DNA of 64,000 bases, from positions 46,041,897 to 46,105,896 of the forward strand of contig NC_092869.1 of NCBI RefSeq assembly GCF_032062135.1. Direction: 5' to 3'. The notes below the pieces were generated by a model. It ran no database searches and had not been told where the DNA came from. It worked only from the letters and a program-made list of their open reading frames with translations. Below are positions 45,798 through 64,000 of this stretch, in pieces. How positions within the stretch are numbered: the first letter of the stretch is position 1; each line of letters starts with the position of its first letter. This DNA comes from Pyxicephalus adspersus. Lineage: Eukaryota > Chordata > Amphibia > Anura > Pyxicephalidae. A program made the position numbers and the translations under genes.

Positions 45798-47619
45798 CTT
45801 TAGAAAGAAAAAAAAGAAAAAGTAATTATTTTATAACTGCAAATAATTATAAGGTGAACTGGACAAGGTCTTGTAATTTGCAACGACAGTGTGCTGGATG
45901 AAGTTATACCATATATTACAAATGAAATAGAAACCTTCAACACTGTATTACTATTATTGCACAGTATTTATATAGCACCGACATATCACGCAGCTCTGTA
46001 CAAAGTCCATAGTCATGTCACTAGCTGCTGTCCCTACTCACAATCTAATGTCTCCACCATAGTCATGTGTAATTACCATAGTCTAAGCCAAAAAACCTAA
46101 CCTGCATGTTTTTGGAATGTGGGAGGAAACCCATGCAAACACGGGGAGAACCTACAAACTCCATGCAGATAGTGTCCTGGCTGAGATCCGAACCGGGGTC
46201 CAAGCGCTGCAAAGGGCCGGACTACTAACCACTGAGCCACTGTAAAACATTTTTTAAAATGCAAATCTTAAACTTGATGCCTTTTTTTCTACCTGACCAA
46301 ATATATCAATTCCCCTCATTTGCTAAATTAGCTTCCGTAAATATGCTTTTAAAGCGGAGCTAAAATGAGAAAACAAAAAGTCGCCAGGAGGTTGTACTAT
46401 TTGACAAATGAGAAATATGATGTCTCTTGTCAGAGAACTGATGCCCTGGCTCCTACAGCACATGTGCCCTGCAGTGTGGAGAGCAGTTCTCTGTGTGGCG
46501 GTGCCGCATGCATAGCTTACCCTGCACATGTGCAGGAGTTACATCATCAGTGACCCTCCAATAACCACAAAGGATCCCCTATCTTTAAAGAAGTCTGCTG
46601 TGGAGCCCTGCTGTGGAAGGTTCTGGACTTTTCATCATTACAGGGCAGCTGCACACATGTAAGTATGTGCCATTGTTCACAAGTATGTTGTGCATCTTTG
46701 TTAAATTTGGCAGAAGCTCCCCAACCAACACTTAGTTTAATCCGGTTGTCACTGAATATCCCTGATCACAGACACACTAAGGTGCCAATTGTTGAAGAAG
46801 CACTTGTACCCTACAAAAATAAATGATTCCCCCGTCAAACTTGCTACCAGACGATCGCAAAGGCAACGCGAGTCGATGGCAGAGCCCTGCCTTACCCCTC
46901 CGTGCTGTCTGTCTATAGGGATGCTGGGGATGTCTTTCGTCAGACACCAGAAGGTTTGTGTAACATAAAAAAAAAAAAAAAAAACGACTTGTTGCGTCAT
47001 CTAGTGGCAAATCTCAAAATTATACAGCTGTGATGCTATTCGTGTTAGCAAAATTTAGGGAGAATCTAGAGTGAAATGAAAGGGGAATCATTTAGAAAAA
47101 GAGCCTTTTTGGGCAAGTGTAATGTCAAAAAATAAACAGCCTATAAGAAGAAATCCTTATTTTCAGAGGTCACTCTGTCATTGAACGGTTCAGTGAGGTT
47201 TTGTTCCTTCTGATGGCAGCGATACCTCGTTCATTCCTCCAGCGAGAAACAAACCAGTAAAAATGGGTCAGTATTTCTATGTCCCTGCTCTGCATAATGA
47301 GCCCATTGCGGGCAACATGGCCAGCCAATGGCAATCCAGATTATTAGCCCATATTGTAGGAAATAAACAATCAAACTTGCACTGCAAAACACAATTTAGA
47401 AAAAAAAACGATTTAACTTTAATGCATTCAGAACAGAAAAATTCATGGCAGGAAAGGTTCACCCCTGAGAAGGATCTCTCACCTCCCGTAGAGTTTGCTT
47501 TTATGTCTGAGTGTGGAAAACTTTTTTGTATCCTTCCTATCAAAATACAATCCGACCAGGAAGCCAGCAGGCAAAAAGGAATAGGTCCAGAAACTCCGGA
47601 AGAAAGTTATAGCATTCAT
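45767..47619 (-). CDS. NDUFB1: NDUFB1 gene (complex I subunit MNLL)
   Basis: NDUFB1 is a single-pass accessory subunit in the membrane arm of mitochondrial complex I. Exons: 47619-47483 (start, 45 codons plus two bases) and 45797-45767. The first exon reads MNAITFFRSFWTYSFLPAGF, then LVGLYFDRKDTKKF and RHKSKLYG, parallel to human [21 protein letters not shown] and FRNKSMLFK: a short N-terminus, one hydrophobic segment (about residues 12-26), then a basic tail. The second exon follows a strong T-rich acceptor and adds SAIESKKEAL before TAG, total 55 residues against 57-58 in human. AATAAA at 45680-45675 follows 90 bases later. The C-terminal ten residues do not resemble the human tail and are the weak point. 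Confidence 0.8.
45798..47482. other. NDUFB1: NDUFB1 intron 2
   Basis: Contains the SINE at 45945, an E-type MITE relative at 46351-46660 and a poly-A run at 46968-46984. Confidence 0.45.
45945..46244 (-). mobile_element. tRNA-derived SINE, family A copy 2
   Basis: Minus strand: GTGGCTCAGTGGTTAGTAGT with A-box, GGTTCGGATCTC as B-box, tail GTGCTATATAAATACTGTGC. Confidence 0.8.
47483..47619 (-). CDS. NDUFB1: NDUFB1 coding exon A
   Basis: Start codon at 47619-47617, five bases inside an exon whose acceptor TTCCAG/GTACC ends at 47625. Donor GGAG/GTGAGA. The hydrophobic segment FLPAGFLVGLYFDRK aligns with the human membrane segment and its DRK. Confidence 0.88.
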
Positions 47620-47811
47620 GGTACCTGGAAGAGAAGAAAACCTTTAAATAATATGTATGGCCAATAGATGAATAGTGAGCTGTGCTTTATCTTAGCACAA
47701 TGTATCCATCTGTCTGGGATCATCACTGCTAATACTTTCCCAGCTGACCCCTATAAAGCCTTCCGGCCCCAACCTACAACCCATCATAAGGGACACCTCT
47801 AGATCTACACT

Positions 47812-48060
47812 GCTGTTTGTCTCCTGTGACCCCCCCCCTCCCAAATATCTCCTGAGGACACCTCTAGATCTGCCACCCCTTATCCCTGGATCCCCCCCCC
47901 CTCCTCCCTCCAGTATATACCCTGAGCTCCCCCCCTCCAGTAAATACCCCGAGCCCCCCCCCCTCCAGTATATACCCTGAGCTTCCATCCAACTCCCCCC
48001 TCCAGTATATACCCTGTACATACTCTGCCCTCCCCATAACCCCCCCCGCATACAGTCCCT
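47812..48060. repeat. C-rich minisatellite in NDUFB1 intron 1
   Basis: Four to five units of CCCCCCTCCAGTATATACCC plus TGAGCT between about 47893 and 48010, flanked by further polypyrimidine sequence with C runs of 7-10. Confidence 0.88.
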
Positions 48061-48208
48061 GGTCTCCCCTGCCCTCCCCAGTCATTCTTCTAGCTGCCCC
48101 TGCGGACCTCTATGTTTGTATTAGGGACACACGCTGCTCACACGGCTAGGGAAGACACAGAGTATAGAAATGACATAGTTCCATTGTTCCTGAGGCCTCA
48201 GCACATAC

Positions 48209-48300
48209 CTGAGTGGCACGGCCGGCACAAAGCTGACAGAACTCCCCGCTGTCTCTGCTGGACACAGAGGACACTGGAAGAGTTCACTTTGTTACTCGGG
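48209..48300 (-). other. NDUFB1: Putative NDUFB1 non-coding first exon
   Basis: On the minus strand CACTCAG/GTATGTGC at 48209/48208 is a good splice donor, and the sequence above it is GC-rich and leads into the shared promoter. The coding exon starts with an acceptor, so an upstream UTR exon must exist; this is the best candidate. Confidence 0.4.
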
Positions 48301-48800
48301 GGTGCTTAATCAAAAAATAATTCCCCGACGTCACCTTTAATAATACAGTGATAGGAATTCTGTCTCTTTAGGATACGCCTAATAAAACAAATAGTACAGC
48401 GCCTGCATACGGCTACCAAAAGCGGCGTAACAACCAATATATGAGATAAACACCCCCTCTGTTCAGAACATTTGGACGCGCCTGTGCCCGGAAACCACAT
48501 GGGACGAGACCATTCTACTACTGGGGGGGGGAAATAGTATAGGAATGTCGTTCTTTAAGACGCACTGTGGAAAATGCCTCAGTTTTTGGCTACAGATGGC
48601 AGAACGGTGCCGATACACAGTTAGCGGAGGTGATGCAGTCTGTTGTTGATCTTGATATATATTTTCAGTTCCATGTTTTACAGTTGGACGATTCCAAGCA
48701 GCTTCCGGTTTTGCGCGAGACGGGAAGTGGCGGATGTAGGGCTATTGAAGCCGGTGTATGGGGAGAGCGGGGACCTGAGGGCTCGAATGCTGTAACAGGT
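48300..48800. promoter_or_regulatory. Probable bidirectional NDUFB1/CPSF2 promoter
   Basis: The two genes diverge from here, as in mammals. Plus strand 48702-48708 is CTTCCGG (reverse ACCGGAAG-type ETS/GABPA site), followed by TTGCGCGAGA (NRF1-like) at 48711-48720 and GGGAAGTGGCGG at 48722-48733, all common in housekeeping promoters. No TATA box is evident. A donor-like CAG/GTAACA at 48798 could close the CPSF2 leader exon. Confidence 0.5.
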
Positions 48801-48982
48801 AACAGGCCGTGGTTAACACACGCGGCTTTCACTTATAACAATAAATTAGTAGGAGTTGCAATGGAGACTCCCGGTCTCAGACTTCAGAAAAGGCCACGGT
48901 TGCAGTTTAATGAGGCCCTGTCATCATACAGTTACAGCAGCTGGACTCTGATCCTTTGTTTTCAGAAGTTTCCAAGTCACTG

Positions 48983-49522
48983 AGCCTGATTTATTAAAGG
49001 TCTCCTAGGCTGGAGAGGATACACTTTCATCAGTGAAGCTGGGTGATCCTGGAAACCTGGAATGTATCCGGTCCAGAATTCAAAACATTGGGTAGCAAAT
49101 GCCTTTGAACAAATTTATTCCAGGTTTGCTGGATCACCCAGCTTCACTGATGAAAGTGTATCTTCTCCAGCTATGGAGAGCTTTAACCCCCCCTAGCAGT
49201 AATCCCGACTCTTACTCCAGGTGGATTTTACATGCAAAAAGTGGTAATCCTGAGTCAGACTCGGGGTACCTAAAAGCAAAATAAAAACCCACTTACCCTG
49301 TTCCATCGCTGTTCCCCGGCGTCCTGCTGGTCCCCCGCAGGTCCTGGGGACACGTCCTTCTCCTCCAATGTCCAGCCGCAAAGTGCAGAGACGTCCTACG
49401 GTGTTTCCCGTGACGTTGGTGCATGCAACGCTGTGGCCGGGACTTAGCGGTGGGAAATTAAAATAGTTTTATAGTATATTCAATTAAAAAAATATTCATA
49501 TAATATATATATATATGTGTGG

Positions 49523-49556
<34 letters not shown>

Positions 49557-49789
49557 TACTGTACAGTTATTTTACATTATACATTATGTTTATTTTTTTA
49601 ACAGATTTTTGTGTTTCTTTTTTAAAGGTTATTATTAAATTTAACAACTATTAGACGTGTCGGTGAGTTATGCCTAAGAATTAAAAGTCTACAATGTAAA
49701 ATAAATTTCCATGCAAAAAAATGTACCACTTTTTACATGGAAATACGGCCAGAATCAGACTGCTAGGGGGGTTAATCAATCAGGCCCAC
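48983..49789. mobile_element. Palindromic MITE family G copy 2, split by an insertion
   Basis: Left part 48983-49186, right stub 49776-49789 (TCAATCAGGCCCAC). Joined, they restore the palindromic ends CCTGATTTATTAAAG and CTTTAATCAATCAGG. Confidence 0.75.
49187..49771. mobile_element. piggyBac-like MITE nested in family G
   Basis: 585 bp with inverted ends CCCCCCCTAGCAGTAATCC and CCCCCCTAGCAGTCTGATTC, flanked by TTAA on both sides (49183-49186, 49772-49775). TTAA target plus CCC termini is the piggyBac signature. Contains AT dinucleotide runs at 49500-49555. Confidence 0.85.
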
Positions 49790-49879
49790 TGAACTCATTT
49801 TGTGGTCAGTGACTTAGTAATGAAGCCAGGGGATGAGTATGACAGCCAGGCAGATAGCATTTTACATAGGTATTCATGT

Positions 49880-50092
49880 GGCCTCTCAAGTCGGTGTAAG
49901 TGACCCCAATGATCTTTTTGGCTATCTGTAAGGGTGACATTCTTCCCACTGGCCAGCAATGTAAGAGGAATTCTTCCTACTGACCACCACACTAATATAC
50001 TGTGAGCTGTGGATACAGAAATTATAGCCGGGGGTCCCTGAAAAGTATTTCAACGCTTCCCCCATGTTAAAATAGTTGATGAACCCTGCTCT
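49880..50092 (+). mobile_element. hAT-like element family D copy 4, 5'-truncated
   Basis: AATGATCTTTTTGGCTATCT, TGTAAGGGTGACATTCTTCC, then a decayed right end. Confidence 0.6.
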
Positions 50093-50297
50093 GTAATATT
50101 CAATTTTTCACCTTTGCTATAATAAATCATCACTGCAGCTGTGCCTATAAATTGGTGTTGCCACTTTTATTGGTTCTGTGTTAACATGTTATAGGTCAAA
50201 TGAGATATTAGTAATTTGGTTTACATCTTAGATATTCTAATTATATTGATGTTTTTCCTCTTTATATTTCCAAATCAGATATACAGCAGCTGTCAGG

Positions 50298-61112
<10,815 letters not shown>

Positions 61113-61695
61113 TTGGAGATTACTGGGAGAGCCTTTTGTACCTTCAAATCTCCATCACCTGACAACAAGACCGCTGATTCTTACGACTTTTTTTTTTATA
61201 TATATTTTTGTACTCTTCCAATTTATTATGGAGGAAAGTCATGTTCAGCCCTACAACCTTTGTGAGGGTTTTGTTTAAAAGCAGAAGCTCGAGCTGTGTT
61301 TTTGTTTTTAGAATTTTTCCTGATGTATATCATTTTGTGTGTTTAGCAGTGAGAATTTGGGGCCTTTAAAAAAAATTATCAAGATAATATAAAAAATAGT
61401 TTTTTGCTCTTCATAAATGTTTAATATAAAAGCTCATATTGTCAAAGAAAAGTAATGAAAAAATGCATTTGTGGCATTTCTACTAAACGTTCTATTGCAG
61501 GACTTCTCTGTATAATAATATAAACCTTTCCACCTAGGCCCATCTGACTGCGTCGTTCTGATTGCCTCTATTGTCTGAGGTCCAGTGATCGCTTGTAATA
61601 TAGAACTGTGGGGTTAACTTGACTGCACTGTTGAAGTGACAACATTGCAATGAATTTGTCTGAAATCTTCAGTAAAGTTGAACTGAACTTGTCTG
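61113..61695 (+). other. CPSF2: CPSF2 3' UTR and poly(A) site
   Basis: AT-rich UTR. The best poly(A) signal is AGTAAA at 61671-61676, followed by a GT-rich stretch from about 61690. An AATATAAA-like sequence near 61424 could serve as an earlier, weaker site. Confidence 0.5.
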
Positions 61696-64000
61696 TGTTG
61701 TTTGCTTGTTTAGTATTTGCAGCTTTTTATCACCAGGGGGCGCCGGATTTGGAAATTAATTTACGGTAAATTAAGGTGCTAAGCATAACCGTACCTAACT
61801 GGTAAAATACAGGCAACCTAAAATCCTCAAAGTGGTATTATCATTGGATATAATATTCCATGATTTGTGCACAGGTAATGAGTGATTTGTGTTCTTAGGT
61901 ATGTATCAGCTCTCACTTTACAGCCCTTATTCATTCCTATCAGTAGCTGTATTCATGGCGGCCTCCAGAGTACAGCTTGTCCAATGGAATTAATGAGCCT
62001 GTGTGTGCATACGCAGAAGGAAGAGGAGCTGGTCAGTTGTCAGACCTGTATGAAAGGATCACTGCATCTCGAAGAAAGGTAATGGTTCCAGGTGGGTCGA
62101 ATTCAGTAGGGGCTGAGGATTTAATAAAAGACAATATTTCAAAAGATGCAAACACGTGGACATTTCCCCATCTTTATCATGTTGAAACCGTGCAAGAAAA
62201 GACCTCCTAACTTCTCATAATGAGCTGACAATGCTGCTTCTGCTGCACTTGAGCATTTTTATCCACTCTGCTCAGCTTCTTTGTTTGCTGGACTACAGAA
62301 CCCCACCCAGTATAACAAAGCTAATGCCTTGGCAAGTCTGCCCACCCACTGTGTGTAGGGAAAGGGCTCTATGGAGATGTAGTTCTGGGGTTGCATCTAC
62401 AAGAAACCTTTCTGTTTTTTGTAATAGACCCATTGATAGCCAGTGATTGCTCCTGTATGCAATGCTGGTGGGGAGGGGCCAGAAGGGTGCTGTGAATGAG
62501 TTCCTGAAATCATCACAGCACCCTGTCCTCAGTACTCCCCAATCAAGTCCTGATGCAAGGAGTGGAAGGAGTCATTCAAATATCAATATATTCCAAATAG
62601 TGGGTGTCAGTCTGCAGGGGAATCAAGCAACCCCATGCACCTTGACAGCAGCTCGGTCACTGCCAGCATCTTTAGCTTTGACAGCAGCAGTGAGCAGTAC
62701 TGAACTACTCGCTGTGGGTAGAAGGCTATGTATATCTTTTCCTCTGATGCAGCAATTCACTGGCATGAAGAAATGCTAACTGCAGGGCAATGGGAATCCT
62801 AGGCGGACTTCATTTGCATGCTGATTGCCCTAGGTAACACCCACATTTAATTCATTTTAGGGGTGGGATAGAGACCTCCATGGCAGGAAGTAAAGCACTA
62901 GATGAGGCTGAGTGTCTTCCAGCCAGGAAGTGAGACAGATTTTTAATGACTTGTTGCAGCCTCCAATGTGCAGGGAAGGGCGGAGGTCAAAATAAATGAG
63001 GGGGAGGTCGGAGGTAACGCTGGGGCATAATCTGCAAGGATGTTCAAGACTTAATGCAAGATCATTATTGAAATTAATTGAATCCTGCATACGGTGAGCA
63101 ATCCCCCCGGCTCCCAGCCGCACTCCAGTTTTTTTTTCTCCTGTAGGTAATGGCATCTTTTCATAATGTTACAATCCCTTGATCACAGCAAACGTATCCA
63201 TTCCATGAAGCGGCAGTCAGGGAACGGACAGGTCCTTTGAGACCCCCTTCAAAGGCTCCTTTAATGTCCCCGCATTCTCCAGCGAGGTGAATCCACCGAC
63301 AGCCGCGCGCTTGGCCCTTGCGCTCATTATCCAGTAACGAGGTGGCTGTGTGAAATTCCCGATAACTGTGTGCGCGGCACAACATGTCATTCACACGTCT
63401 CGCATCTCTTTATAGATAAAGCACAAAGCTTTGAGATAGAACAATGGGGCTCGGGAAGACACAAGGCCCAGAGGAACCGATGAGATCCTGCCAGTTGTTT
63501 CTCCAAAGTAGGTTAGACAGCGAGCTTGGCCGAAGCTTTATGGATGGATTCACTCGGGACATGCAGATTCATTTCATTTATTTTCAGCTCTGTACAAAGA
63601 ACAAATCGCATCAGCACGGTGGCTCAGTGGTTGGCACTCTGGCCTTTGCATCGCTGGGTCCCAGGCTCAAATCTCGGCCAGGACACTATCTGCATGGAGT
63701 TTGCAGGTACTCCGGGTACTCAGGTTTTCTCCCACATTCTAAAATTGGCTCCCCCCAAAATTGCTGTTAGACTGTATTAAAGACAAATGACTGTGGTAGG
63801 GACATTAGATTGTGAGCTCCTTTAAAAGAACAGTTAGTGACATGACTATGGACTTGTACAGCACTGCAATAGTAACCCAGCACTATAATAATATTAATAT
63901 TAATACATCCTCAATGTAGAAGAGCTTACACTCTAATGCCTGACAAGGCTGTCCCTGTGTCTGCATTGTTCTTCTGTGTTGTCACCTTTCAGATGGAGAA
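61696..64000. other. Region downstream of CPSF2
   Basis: No exon recognised. SLC24A4 follows CPSF2 in human but nothing of it was identified here. A SINE lies at 63616. Confidence 0.4.
63616..63904 (+). mobile_element. tRNA-derived SINE, family A copy 4
   Basis: GTGGCTCAGTGGTTGGCACT (A-box), GGCTCAAATC (decayed B-box), body, and tail ending in an ATT/AAT-rich run. Confidence 0.8.

Noticed and set aside
47692..48085. Gly/Arg/Tyr-rich minus ORFs near NDUFB1
   Set aside because: Translation of the C-rich minisatellite; no start context or homology.

Overview
The window is vertebrate nuclear DNA: intron-rich genes with GT-AG junctions, and introns packed with hAT-, Tc1/mariner-, piggyBac- and Harbinger-like miniature elements, a tRNA-derived SINE and LINE 3' tails. 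The genes and repeat load suggest an anuran amphibian (frog). That is an inference from protein divergence and repeat style; no species-diagnostic marker was seen.

Four genes are readable: TRIP11 (GMAP-210, minus strand, start codon at 26456, running off the left edge), ATXN3 (minus, 32163-42426), NDUFB1 (minus, 45767-47619) and CPSF2 (plus, 50298-61112). Gene order and orientation match human 14q32.12, so this is a conserved synteny block. Exons were placed by translating the strand, matching the known proteins, and requiring GT-AG junctions with continuous phase. CPSF2 is complete (14 coding exons, 783 residues). NDUFB1 is complete at about 55 residues. ATXN3 has ten of the eleven exons expected from the human gene; the exon-4 equivalent is absent and the frame breaks without it. 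TRIP11 shows 15 exons (1,676 codons); its C-terminal GRAB-containing part lies beyond base 1.

Layout: 1-26456 TRIP11 with repeat-rich introns, including a possible nested one-exon gene for a secreted protein (19229-19684); 26457-31676 intergenic with the TRIP11 promoter; 31677-42426 ATXN3; 42427-45674 intergenic with the ATXN3 promoter and a LINE copy; 45675-48300 NDUFB1; 48300-48800 a probable shared NDUFB1/CPSF2 promoter; 48800-61680 CPSF2; 61681-64000 intergenic with a SINE.

The four genes are housekeeping genes of different pathways (Golgi tethering, deubiquitination, complex I, mRNA 3'-end processing), linked by inherited order rather than by a common function. No operon-like or defence system is present. 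The most unusual observations are the missing ATXN3 exon, the nested secreted-protein ORF, a minisatellite that begins at the TRIP11 exon-1 splice donor and stays in frame, and a short GAAACGC-type module shared by otherwise unrelated repeats.
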